This document shows, in pieces, positions 26,289 through 36,206 of a DNA stretch of 64,000 nucleotides. Numbering within the stretch: position 1 is the stretch's first letter; each line of letters starts with the position of its first letter. The notes beneath the pieces are model-generated. The model ran no database searches and was not told the origin of the DNA. It worked only from the letters and a program-made list of their open reading frames with translations. Source of the stretch: JBLXBZ01 sp048265185 (lineage in GTDB: Bacteria; Pseudomonadota; Alphaproteobacteria; Rhizobiales; Stappiaceae); assembly GCA_048265185.1 (NCBI GenBank), contig JBLXBZ010000002.1:372001-436000 (forward strand), read 5' to 3'. The translations under genes and the position numbers were made by a program.

Positions 26289-27239
26289 ATGTCCAGCGAC
26301 GCCGTGCCGGCCCATCTTCGTCCCGAGAACTCCTTTCAGGGCCTGATCATGACCTTGCAGCGCTTTTGGGCGGATCAAGGCTGCGCCGTTCTGCAACCCT
26401 ATGACATGGAAGTAGGGGCTGGAACATTCCATCCCGCAACGACCCTGCGTTCGCTTGGCCCCAAACATTGGCGCGCCGCCTACGTGCAGCCCTCTCGCCG
26501 TCCCACCGATGGTCGCTATGGGGAAAACCCCAACCGCTTGCAGCATTATTATCAGTTTCAGGTGATCTTGAAGCCGTCGCCGGCGAATTTGCAAGAGCTC
26601 TATCTGCAAAGCCTCTACGCTATTGGCTTGGACCCTTTGTTGCATGACGTGCGCTTTGTGGAGGACGATTGGGAAAGCCCAACCCTCGGCGCATGGGGGC
26701 TGGGCTGGGAGTGCTGGTGCGACGGCATGGAAGTTTCTCAATTCACTTATTTCCAGCAGGTGGCGGGCGTGGAGTGCGCGCCGGTTTCTGGTGAGTTGAC
26801 TTATGGGCTGGAGCGTCTGGCCATGTATATTCAGGGCGTGGATAACGTCTATGACCTGAATTACAATGGCATGGAAGGCGATTTGAAGGTCACTTACGGC
26901 GACGTTTTCCATCAGGCCGAGCAGGAATATTCCCGACATAACTTTGAATACGCCGATACGGATATGCTGTTTCGTCACTTCAAGGATGCGGAAGAGGAGT
27001 GTCAACGCTTGTTGGCGGCGGGCGCGCAGGCGCGTGAGGCCAGTGGCGACGGCGTTCACAAGGTGGTTTTCCCCGCCTATGATCAATGCATCAAAGCCAG
27101 CCATGCGTTTAACCTGCTCGACGCGCGCGGCGTGATTTCCGTCACCGAACGCCAAAGCTATATTTTGCGCGTGCGCGAATTGGCGAAAGCTTGCGGCGCG
27201 GCGTTTTTGCAAACCCGGGCTGGTGGCGTCGACGTTTGA
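26289..27239 (+). CDS. glyQ: Glycyl-tRNA synthetase alpha subunit
   Basis: The catalytic subunit of the bacterial (alpha2 beta2) GlyRS. It has the class II core: FQGLIMTLQRFWADQGC, YDMEVGAGTFHPATTLRSLGP, AAYVQPSRRPTDGRYGENPNRLQ, and VAGVECAPVSGELTYGLERLA. The frame opens with TTG 26283; ATG 26289 is the likely start. The beta subunit, glyS, lies 2.8 kb downstream, with lemA and a DUF2207 gene between. Confidence 0.98.
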   Translation: MSSDAVPAHLRPENSFQGLIMTLQRFWADQGCAVLQPYDMEVGAGTFHPATTLRSLGPKHWRAAYVQPSRRPTDGRYGENPNRLQHYYQFQVILKPSPANLQELYLQSLYAIGLDPLLHDVRFVEDDWESPTLGAWGLGWECWCDGMEVSQFTYFQQVAGVECAPVSGELTYGLERLAMYIQGVDNVYDLNYNGMEGDLKVTYGDVFHQAEQEYSRHNFEYADTDMLFRHFKDAEEECQRLLAAGAQAREASGDGVHKVVFPAYDQCIKASHAFNLLDARGVISVTERQSYILRVRELAKACGAAFLQTRAGGVDV

Positions 27240-27376
27240 GTTGAAATGTTTGGGGCGTCCGTCTTGAACCGACTATGCCTCGTTATTCAGTAACCTTTGT
27301 TTGCGTCGTGGCGTGAGCTGGGCTTATATCGTCCCGCGCTCCTGTTGAACGGGGCTTTAATCTGGGGGAGCTCTAC

Positions 27377-27940
27377 ATGGTTACTTGGTTCGTCGTTGGA
27401 ATAGTCGTTCTCGCTGCCGTCTATCTTGTTTACCTCTATAACAGTTTAGTTAAAACCCGGCAGATGATGCGCGAAGGATGGAGCGGCATTGACGTGCAGC
27501 TGAAGCGCCGGGCGGATCTCATTCCCAATTTGGTGAGCACGGTCAAAGGCTATGCAGCCCATGAAAGCAAGACCCTTGAAGAGGTGACGGCGATGCGCGC
27601 GAAAGCCGCCGGCGCTCCTTCAGACGAGGTGGCCGCCCGCGCCAAGGCGGAAGGCGCGCTGTCTGCAGCTTTAGGGCGGTTGTTCGCAGTGGCCGAGAGT
27701 TATCCGGACCTGAAAGCCAGCCAGAATTTCGCCGAATTGCAACAGTCCCTTGAGCGGGTGGAGAATGATCTGCAAATGGCGCGGCGTTATTATAACGGCG
27801 CCGTTCGCAACCTGAACGTGATGGTGGAAAGTTTCCCGTCCAATCTGGTGGCGGAGCGTTTTGGCTTCTCGCACGCTGAATATTTCGAAATTGAAGACGC
27901 CAGCGACCGGTCGACGCCAACTGTATCTTTTTCTTCCTGA
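27377..27940 (+). CDS. LemA family protein
   Basis: A small membrane-anchored helical protein. An N-terminal segment (WFVVGIVVLAAVYLVYLYN, 4-22) anchors it, and the family core MREGWSGIDVQLKRRADLIPNLVSTVKGYA and RRYYNGAVRNLNVMVESFPSNLVA is complete. Function is unknown; it is often paired with a DUF2207 protein, as here, suggesting a joint envelope role. GGGGGAG is just upstream of the ATG. Located between glyQ and glyS. Confidence 0.93.
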   Translation: MVTWFVVGIVVLAAVYLVYLYNSLVKTRQMMREGWSGIDVQLKRRADLIPNLVSTVKGYAAHESKTLEEVTAMRAKAAGAPSDEVAARAKAEGALSAALGRLFAVAESYPDLKASQNFAELQQSLERVENDLQMARRYYNGAVRNLNVMVESFPSNLVAERFGFSHAEYFEIEDASDRSTPTVSFSS

Positions 27941-27990
27941 GCGTTTGCTGACTTGGCGCTCTGACTTTCTGTCATTTCGAGGCTGTTTTG

Positions 27991-29925
<1,935 letters not shown>

Positions 29926-30039
29926 TCGGCTCCAGATAATCACGTCGGGGGTGACAAATCCTCCTCTTCTTGCTAACGCATTCGCCAGATTTTATGCGCG
30001 AAAGTTTCGCGCTTCCTCCAGAAACGGTCGAGACGTCCC

Positions 30040-32145
30040 ATGCCTGATTTGCTCCTCGAACTCTTTTCCGAGGAAATTCCTGCCCGTATGCAGCGCCGGG
30101 CCAGCGAAGACCTGAAGTCCTTACTCACGAATGCGCTGGTTGAAGCGGGCCTGACTTATGAAGGGGCGAAAGCCTTTGCGACGCCGCGCCGTTTGGCGCT
30201 GCATATCGCAGGGTTGCCCGCAGGTTCCAAGCCAACGCGAGAAGAGAGAAAAGGGCCGCGCGTCGGCGCGCCGGAAAAAGCGGTTGAGGGATTTTTGCGG
30301 GGCGCGGGGTTGGCGTCCGTTGAAGAGGCCGAAATCGTCTCCGATCCCAAGAAGGGCGACTTTTACGTCGCGCGGATAGAAAAACCGGGCCGCTCGACCC
30401 CGGAAATCATTGCTGAAGTAATGCCGGGAATCATTCGTAATTTCCCATGGCCCAAGTCAATGCGTTGGGGCGAGGGGAGTTTGCGCTGGGTGCGGCCTCT
30501 GCATTCCATCGTCTGCATGTTCGGACCTGAAACGGAAGAGCCTGAAGTGGTTCCCTTTGAGGTTGACGGAATTCGCTCCGGCGACCTGACGAGCGGCCAT
30601 CGTTTTCTTGCGCCTGAAACCTTCACCGTGCGCCGTCTTGAGGATTATATGAGCAAGCTTGAGGCTCACAAGGTGGTGCTGGACAGCGACCGGCGTAAAG
30701 ACATCATTTTGCATGACGCGCGCGACCGGGCGCTGGCTCTGGGCCTTGAGCTTGTGGAAGACGAAGGCTTGCTGGAGGAAGTCGCGGGATTGGTCGAATG
30801 GCCGGTGGTTCTGGTGGGATCATTTGACGAAAGTTTCCTTGAAATTCCCGATGAAGCGACGCGGTTGACCATTCGCGCCAATCAGAAGTGCTTTGTGCTG
30901 AAAGATCCGGCCACGGGCAAGCTGGCCAATAAATTCGTGCTGACTTCGAACATCGAGGCAAGCGACGGCGGCCAAGAAATCATTCACGGCAATGAGAAGG
31001 TGATCCGCGCGCGCCTTTCCGATGCAAAATTCTTCTGGGACACGGACTTGAAGTCCGGCCTTGTCGAGAATTTGCCCAAACTGGAGAATATCGTTTTTCA
31101 CGAAAAGCTTGGCACGGTGGCGGAGCGGGTTGAGCGGCTGAAAGCGCTGGCGCGGGACCTTGCGCCTGTTGTTGGCGCCGATCCAAGCAAGGCTGAACGC
31201 GCGGCTTTGCTGTGCAAGGCCGATCTTGTCAGCCAGATGGTCTATGAGTTCCCGGAACTTCAGGGGTTGATGGGACGCACTTATGCGGCGCTTCAAGGCG
31301 AGGACGCTTCCGTCGCCGCCGCGATTGAAGATCATTACAAACCGCAAGGGCCAAGTGACCGGACGCCTACCGACAAGGTTGCGGCGACGCTTGCAATGGC
31401 GGACAAGCTTGATCTGCTGATCGGTTTTTGGATTATCGACGAAAAGCCCACGGGTTCGAAAGATCCCTTCGCTCTTCGGCGTGCGGCGCTTGGACTCATT
31501 CGGATCATTTTGGAGAACGATATTTCTCTGTCGCTTCTCGAGATCATCAAGCAAGGGGTGGCTGCGCGCGGAGCCGATCTGGATGAAGCCAGAGTCAATG
31601 ACATCGCTGTGGATTTGTGCCGGTTCCTTGAGGACCGTTTGTCGGTTCAGTTGCGAGGAGATGGGGTTCGGCATGATCTTTTGAGCGCGGTGACGGCGCG
31701 CCAGTCCCTTGCAACGGGCGCGAAGCTGCCTCGGATCATTCGCCGCCTTGAGGCTCTTGACGCTTTCGTTAAAACGGACGACGGCGCAAATCTTATGGCG
31801 GGCGCTAAGCGCGCGGCGAATATCGTCGCGGCGGAGAGCAAGAAAAGCGACGGCGCGGATATTTCGGGAACGTTGGACGAAAGCCTTCTGATTGAAGCCG
31901 CTGAAAAGTCTTTGAACGAAGCTGTCGGCGCTGTTCGTCAGGGCGTAAAGGCGCGATTGGCCGTTGATGACTTCACTGGCGCGATGCAAGCGATCAGCGC
32001 GTTGCGCGAGCCGATTGACAGCTTTTTTGAAGATATAATGGTCAATGTGGAAGATGAGGCTATTCGGCGGAATCGACTGCGTTTATTGGCGCAAATCAAC
32101 GAAGTCACCGGACAATTAGCTGATTTCTCGGTCATTGAAGGCTAA
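30040..32145 (+). CDS. glyS: Glycyl-tRNA synthetase beta subunit
   Basis: The beta subunit binds tRNA-Gly and completes GlyRS. It starts MPDLLLELFSEEIPARMQ, the family hallmark, with FATPRRLALHIAGL, a central WAKSMRWG-like segment (PWPKSMRWGEG), FEGEP-region counterpart FLEIPDEATRLTIRANQKCFVL, and a C-terminal anticodon-binding region (about 590-700). Length 701 is normal. A terminator follows within 40 bases. Confidence 0.98.
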   Translation: MPDLLLELFSEEIPARMQRRASEDLKSLLTNALVEAGLTYEGAKAFATPRRLALHIAGLPAGSKPTREERKGPRVGAPEKAVEGFLRGAGLASVEEAEIVSDPKKGDFYVARIEKPGRSTPEIIAEVMPGIIRNFPWPKSMRWGEGSLRWVRPLHSIVCMFGPETEEPEVVPFEVDGIRSGDLTSGHRFLAPETFTVRRLEDYMSKLEAHKVVLDSDRRKDIILHDARDRALALGLELVEDEGLLEEVAGLVEWPVVLVGSFDESFLEIPDEATRLTIRANQKCFVLKDPATGKLANKFVLTSNIEASDGGQEIIHGNEKVIRARLSDAKFFWDTDLKSGLVENLPKLENIVFHEKLGTVAERVERLKALARDLAPVVGADPSKAERAALLCKADLVSQMVYEFPELQGLMGRTYAALQGEDASVAAAIEDHYKPQGPSDRTPTDKVAATLAMADKLDLLIGFWIIDEKPTGSKDPFALRRAALGLIRIILENDISLSLLEIIKQGVAARGADLDEARVNDIAVDLCRFLEDRLSVQLRGDGVRHDLLSAVTARQSLATGAKLPRIIRRLEALDAFVKTDDGANLMAGAKRAANIVAAESKKSDGADISGTLDESLLIEAAEKSLNEAVGAVRQGVKARLAVDDFTGAMQAISALREPIDSFFEDIMVNVEDEAIRRNRLRLLAQINEVTGQLADFSVIEG

Positions 32146-32180
32146 ATAGTCACGCCCACATTTAGACGCCTTTTTTGAGA

Positions 32181-32216
32181 AAGCCTTTCTTTCGAAACCG
32201 GAAGGAAGGCTTTTTT
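32181..32216 (+). terminator. Intrinsic terminator of glyS
   Basis: A 13-bp stem with some G-U pairs, AAGCCTTTCTTTC (32181-32193) and GGAAGGAAGGCTT (32200-32212), is followed by a T6 run. Confidence 0.85.
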
Positions 32217-32383
32217 CTGTCGCATCGGCGCTGAGCCGGACGCCGTACGCTCTTCTTTTTGTTTTATCGCTTGTATCGTGTTGTTTTTATAGAAGTAGCT
32301 TTATGATTGGTGAGATTTTGGTGTAACTAATGAGAGACTTTTTCACGCCGGAAGATAACGGCGGCACGAACGGAGGCAGTCAA

Positions 32384-33355
32384 TTGTCAGAGAATTCGAG
32401 ATTTATCACCAAGCTTGCAGACAAGGGTTACAAGGTTCCTCGTTTGGGATTTGGCACGGCGGCGCTTTCGCAAGATGGCGGCACTTTTGGTTACGCCGTC
32501 GAAAAGTCTCGCGCTCACTCCACCGTTCGTGAAATCCTTGAAGCGGGAACCAATTTCATCGATACGTCGCGTAATTATGGCGACGGTTATTCGGAAGCCT
32601 GTATTGGCGATGTGCTGCGCGAGATGGGCGGGGCTCCAAAAGATCTTCTGTTGTCGACGAAACTGGACCGAAACGCTGAGACCGGCGCGTTTGACGGCGC
32701 GCAAGCGCGCAGGTCTCTGGAGACAAGCTTGGTGACATTGGGGGTGGATCACATTCCCGTGCTCTATTTGCATGATCCCGAGCACGCCCGCTCTATCGCG
32801 GAGGTCGAAGCTGACGACGGCTCCATTCGCGAGTTGATGAAGATTCGCGATGAAGGTTTGGCCACCACTATCGGTCTTGGCGCCGGCGACGTGGACGTGA
32901 TGATGCCTCTGTTGCGCAATTGGGATTTTGACGTTGTTTTGACTCACAATCGCTATTCTCTTTTGAATCGCAACGCGGCGGAAATGGTGAATTACGGCGT
33001 TGAGAATGGCATTGCGATGATTAACGCGGGCGTGTTCGCCGGCGGTATTTTCGCTAAGGGATCGAAAAATTACAGCCGCTACGTTTATCAGGAAGCGGAT
33101 GAGAAGACGCTGTCTGCGATTCAGAAGATCGAGCAATTATGCGAGCGATTCAACGTTTCCGCCGGCGCCGTCGCGCTGCAGTTCTCGACGCGCAACCCGC
33201 TTTTCGTCTCCACGATCATTGGCGTCAGTAAGCCTGAGCGCATCGCTAGCACTATGGCGCTGGATGAAGTCGAAATCCCGGACGCTTTATGGGAGGAGTT
33301 GAAGGACATTGAGTTTTCAACGGAAAACCCTGAGAAAAACAGAGTGATGAGCTGA
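32384..33355 (+). CDS. Aldo/keto reductase, D-threo-aldose 1-dehydrogenase-like
   Basis: An NAD(P)-dependent oxidoreductase of the AKR superfamily, close to the L-fucose/D-threo-aldose/galactose dehydrogenase branch. It has LGFGTAALSQ, FIDTSRNYGDGYSE (catalytic Asp and Tyr), STKLDR (catalytic Lys) and a DIPVLYLHDPEH-like His segment. The open frame begins at ATG 32330 without a ribosome site; TTG 32384 has GGAGG (32372-32376) 7 bases upstream and gives SENSRFITKL, so I prefer it. It is followed by a GntR gene 34 bases on. A role in sugar lactone formation is inferred. Confidence 0.85.
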   Translation: MSENSRFITKLADKGYKVPRLGFGTAALSQDGGTFGYAVEKSRAHSTVREILEAGTNFIDTSRNYGDGYSEACIGDVLREMGGAPKDLLLSTKLDRNAETGAFDGAQARRSLETSLVTLGVDHIPVLYLHDPEHARSIAEVEADDGSIRELMKIRDEGLATTIGLGAGDVDVMMPLLRNWDFDVVLTHNRYSLLNRNAAEMVNYGVENGIAMINAGVFAGGIFAKGSKNYSRYVYQEADEKTLSAIQKIEQLCERFNVSAGAVALQFSTRNPLFVSTIIGVSKPERIASTMALDEVEIPDALWEELKDIEFSTENPEKNRVMS

Positions 33356-33389
33356 TCGTTCGTCGCCATTGTGGGTTCAAGGCAGATCG

Positions 33390-34121
33390 ATGGAACTGAG
33401 CATAGATTCTTTTTCACCAGAACGGTCGATGACGCTGGGGGAACAGGTTTATCAAATTCTTCGACGGCAAATCGTCACCGGCAAGGCTAAGCCGGGAGAG
33501 ATCATTGATGAAAAAGAACTCGCCGCCTCTTTGAATATCTCCCGCACGCCCGTGCGGGAGGCCGTCAAGCGGTTGAGCGATGAAAACTTGATCGACGTGG
33601 TGTCTCAGTCGGGAACGCGGGTATCGCAATTGGTCTTCCGCGAGATCGAAGAAGCCTATCTCATTCGCAAGGCGCTGGAGTGCGAGAGCGCGGCGCAAGC
33701 GGCGGCGCGTATGTCCAAAGCTCATGAAAAAGCATTGAGCGAGATCATGAATATGCATTTCGCCGAGTTAAAGGACAAGAACTTCAACCGGGCGCTGGAG
33801 CTGGACGATCAGTTTCATCAATATATCGCTTCAATCAGCAATTTGCAGCGCTTGTGGCAAATGGTGGCCATCAGCAAAGGACAGTTGGATCGCTGCCGGC
33901 ATTTGCTGTTGCCGGTGGTGGGAGAGGCGAGAAAAACAATGGAATACCATCAATATGTTTTTGAGCGCCTCGTGAGCGGCGACGGCGAAGCCTCGCGTCA
34001 GGCCATGGGCGAGCATTTGGATTACGCCTTTAGCGTCGCGCAGAAAAAGCTGAAGGGAAGGGACTTGTCTTTCCCTATCGAGAAGAAAAATCGAAAGAAA
34101 GCGGCGCCGAAAGCGCGATGA
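33390..34121 (+). CDS. GntR-family transcriptional regulator (FadR/FCD type)
   Basis: N-terminal winged helix with LAASLNISRTPVREAVKRLSDENLIDV (about 45-70) and a C-terminal FCD ligand-binding domain (about 90-225) with the metal-binding pattern (ELDDQFHQ and later His residues in GEHLDYAF). ATG 33390 follows AAGG. It probably controls the neighbouring sugar-acid genes, repressing until a sugar acid binds. The palindrome at 35744-35761 is a candidate operator. Convergent with the dehydratase gene. Confidence 0.9.
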   Translation: MELSIDSFSPERSMTLGEQVYQILRRQIVTGKAKPGEIIDEKELAASLNISRTPVREAVKRLSDENLIDVVSQSGTRVSQLVFREIEEAYLIRKALECESAAQAAARMSKAHEKALSEIMNMHFAELKDKNFNRALELDDQFHQYIASISNLQRLWQMVAISKGQLDRCRHLLLPVVGEARKTMEYHQYVFERLVSGDGEASRQAMGEHLDYAFSVAQKKLKGRDLSFPIEKKNRKKAAPKAR

Positions 34122-34143
34122 AAGCAAACGGCGTGAATTTCGC

Positions 34144-34181
34144 CGGGCGGAGAGGTTTGTGATTAGAGGCTCGTCCGCCCG
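34144..34181. terminator. Possible shared hairpin between GntR gene and dehydratase gene
   Basis: 8-bp arms CGGGCGGA (34144-34151) and TCCGCCCG (34174-34181) flank a 22-base loop between two convergent stops. There is no T run, so factor-dependent or weak termination is more likely. Confidence 0.3.
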
Positions 34182-34194
34182 ACGCTAAGTGAAG

Positions 34195-35718
34195 CTACAT
34201 GGTGGCGCCGATTTGCCAGGGTACGAATTCCAGATCGCCCAGACCTTGAGCCTCTGAAAGCGTTTTGCGCCCCGACGCCGTCTGGATGATGTATTCGAAA
34301 ATTTCCTTGCCAACCGTTTCAATGTCCACTTCGCCGGTGGCGATGCGCCCGGCGTTGATGTCCATATCCTCGCTCATGCGCTCGGCCAGGCTGCTATTTG
34401 TCGCGATCTTGATTGAAGGCGATGGCTTGGCGCCGAAGGCGGAGCCGCGACCGGTGGTGAAACAAACAATGTTGCAGCCGCTGGCGATCTGACCCGTGAC
34501 CGAGCATGGGTCATAGCCGGGGCTGTCCATGAAAACGAAACCCTTGCGATCAATCGGCTCGCCGTATTTGTAAACGCCGGTCAGCGGGCTCGTGCCGCTT
34601 TTCGCCGCCGCGCCTAGAGATTTTTCCAAAATCGTGCTCAAGCCGCCAAGTTTATTGCCGGGGGAGGGGTTATTGTCCATAGAGCCGAAGTTTCGCGCCG
34701 TGTAGTCTTGCCACCATTCAATGCGTTCAATCAGCTTCTTTCCGACTTTTTCATCCACCGCGCGCCGGGTCAAAAGATGCTCTGCGCCATAAATTTCCGG
34801 TGTTTCCGCCAGAACCGCCGTGCCGCCTTGGCGCACCAGAAGATCGGCCGCATAGCCAAGGGCAGGATTGGCGGTGACGCCGGACCAACTGTCTGAACCG
34901 CCGCATTGCAACGCTACGGTCAGCTCTGAAACCGGGCAAGGCTCGCGGGTCGCTTGATTGGCGACTTCGAGCATGGATTTGACGATCTCGCTTCCTGCGT
35001 CAATGGTCTTGCGCAAACCGCCAGTGTTTTGAATGTTCATGGTTTGGAACAATGGGCCGCGTTTAAGACCATAAGCTTCCAGTAGAAAGTCGATTTGGTT
35101 GACTTCGCAGCCAAGGCCTACAAGCAATACGCCTGCGAGATTGGGGTTGCGCGCATATCCCCACAAAACTCTCTGAAGGTTGTCATAGCCTTCGCCATTA
35201 TCGGCCATTCCGCATCCAGTGCCGTGAACGAATGAGACGACGCCGTCCACATTCGGATAGGCCGCCATGACGTCTTCGGAAAAAGCGTCCGCGATGAAGC
35301 GCGCTGCGGTGGCGGAGCAATTAACCGAGGTTAAAACGCCGATGTAATTGCGTGTTCCCACTTTGCCGTTTTCCCGGCGATAGCCCATGAAACTGCGCCG
35401 GTCTTCTTCCGGAACCGGGTCGAGATGGGTCAGATGGGTTGAGAATTCATAATTCTGGCTGGTGTTGCGAAATTCCAGATTATGCGTGTGAATATGCGTC
35501 CCCGGCTCAATGTCGGTGGTGGCGTAGCCAATGATCTGACCATACTTCAGAATTGGTTCGCCGGCGGATATGGGCCGGGTTGAGATTTTATGTCCCGAAG
35601 GAATGTCGTTTTGGACGGTCAGTCCGTCAACGAGGGATCCTGCGGGAGTTTTGGACAAGGCGACGACGACATTGTCCAGCGCGCTTAATTTCAAGGTTTT
35701 GGTGGCAGGGTTGCTCAT
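34195..35718 (-). CDS. Altronate/galactarate dehydratase family (UxaA-like)
   Basis: Fe-dependent sugar-acid dehydratase of the UxaA/GarD/SuyAB family, with an N-terminal SAF domain (about 10-100) fused to the large catalytic domain (about 110-507). The catalytic part has NCSATAARFI, VHGTGCGM, GLGCEVNQI, LQCGGSDSWSG and FTTGRGSAFG. AGGA is 6 bases before ATG 35718; ATG 35721 is also possible. With the aldo/keto reductase and GntR gene it forms a small sugar-acid locus. The exact substrate (altronate, galactarate, fuconate or similar) is not decided by the sequence. Confidence 0.9.
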   Translation of the reverse strand: MSNPATKTLKLSALDNVVVALSKTPAGSLVDGLTVQNDIPSGHKISTRPISAGEPILKYGQIIGYATTDIEPGTHIHTHNLEFRNTSQNYEFSTHLTHLDPVPEEDRRSFMGYRRENGKVGTRNYIGVLTSVNCSATAARFIADAFSEDVMAAYPNVDGVVSFVHGTGCGMADNGEGYDNLQRVLWGYARNPNLAGVLLVGLGCEVNQIDFLLEAYGLKRGPLFQTMNIQNTGGLRKTIDAGSEIVKSMLEVANQATREPCPVSELTVALQCGGSDSWSGVTANPALGYAADLLVRQGGTAVLAETPEIYGAEHLLTRRAVDEKVGKKLIERIEWWQDYTARNFGSMDNNPSPGNKLGGLSTILEKSLGAAAKSGTSPLTGVYKYGEPIDRKGFVFMDSPGYDPCSVTGQIASGCNIVCFTTGRGSAFGAKPSPSIKIATNSSLAERMSEDMDINAGRIATGEVDIETVGKEIFEYIIQTASGRKTLSEAQGLGDLEFVPWQIGATM

Positions 35719-35743
35719 CATGAATCCTAGCTGTGTAGTTAAG

Positions 35744-35761
35744 TGTTATACTAAAATAACA
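35744..35761. promoter_or_regulatory. Operator-like palindrome upstream of the dehydratase gene
   Basis: TGTTAT (35744-35749), six bases, ATAACA (35756-35761): perfect 6-bp arms with AT-rich flanks, about 25 bases upstream of the dehydratase start. The size suits a GntR dimer, and a GntR regulator lies at the other end of the locus. No second copy is seen near the aldo/keto reductase. Confidence 0.5.
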
Positions 35762-35975
35762 GTTATGGGAGCGCAAGACGTTTCGCAGAAGGGTGGAGAT
35801 TGGTTTTAGCGTGCGAGTCTGGCGTCTGACCGAGTAGCCGACGCTGTCACTATCATCCTTATGCTTCCGCCGCCATTGTGGCAATAGTCAGGAAATGGGG
35901 CGTGGGAGCGAAGCGGGGCGTTTACGCTCGCCTTAGATGAAAAGAAAAGTGATGAAAATAAAATAACGTAAAAAT

Positions 35976-35989
35976 AACAATGCATTGTT
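35976..35989. promoter_or_regulatory. 14-bp perfect palindrome in the dehydratase/nadA intergenic region
   Basis: AACAATGCATTGTT is perfectly symmetric and lies in an A-rich stretch 230 bases before nadA and 258 before the divergent dehydratase start. It does not match the 19-bp elements closer to nadA. Either gene could own it. The remainder of the 488-base gap 35719-36206 holds the elements listed separately and no gene. Confidence 0.35.
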
Positions 35990-36048
35990 GGTTTTTAGGC
36001 TTGAGCGACATGTTTTGGCGTTGGCAAAAGTCTTTTTGTCGGACTATA

Positions 36049-36067
36049 TATGCTTCAAACGAGCATA
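36049..36067. promoter_or_regulatory. Upstream copy of nadA operator-like palindrome (NadQ-type candidate)
   Basis: TATGCTT, CAAAC, GAGCATA: 7-base arms, one mismatched pair, 19 bases. It matches the downstream copy at 36106-36124 in spacing and half-site (ATGCTY/RAGYAT). A NadQ-like regulator gene is at 42240-43232. Confidence 0.6.
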
Positions 36068-36105
36068 ACGAGTGTAGCGAAGGCTACGTTTTTTAAACAC
36101 AACAA

Positions 36106-36124
36106 TATGCTCAGATTGAGTATA
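36106..36124. promoter_or_regulatory. Downstream copy of nadA operator-like palindrome (NadQ-type candidate)
   Basis: TATGCTC, AGATT, GAGTATA: 7-base arms with one mismatched pair, 19 bases, 57 bases after the first copy start to start. It lies 82 bases before the nadA ATG, over or next to the likely promoter, so binding would be expected to block transcription. Confidence 0.6.
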
Positions 36125-36206
36125 ATATGGTTCGCGTGAAAGCGATCGGATATTTGCGCAAAGCCGTGCCTCTGCTGAATTGGCATCGCTGGAAAGAGAG
36201 GACGTC

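Noticed and set aside
30820..31989. 389-codon frame antisense to glyS
   Set aside because: It lies wholly inside glyS, whose family match is complete; the antisense product resembles nothing known.
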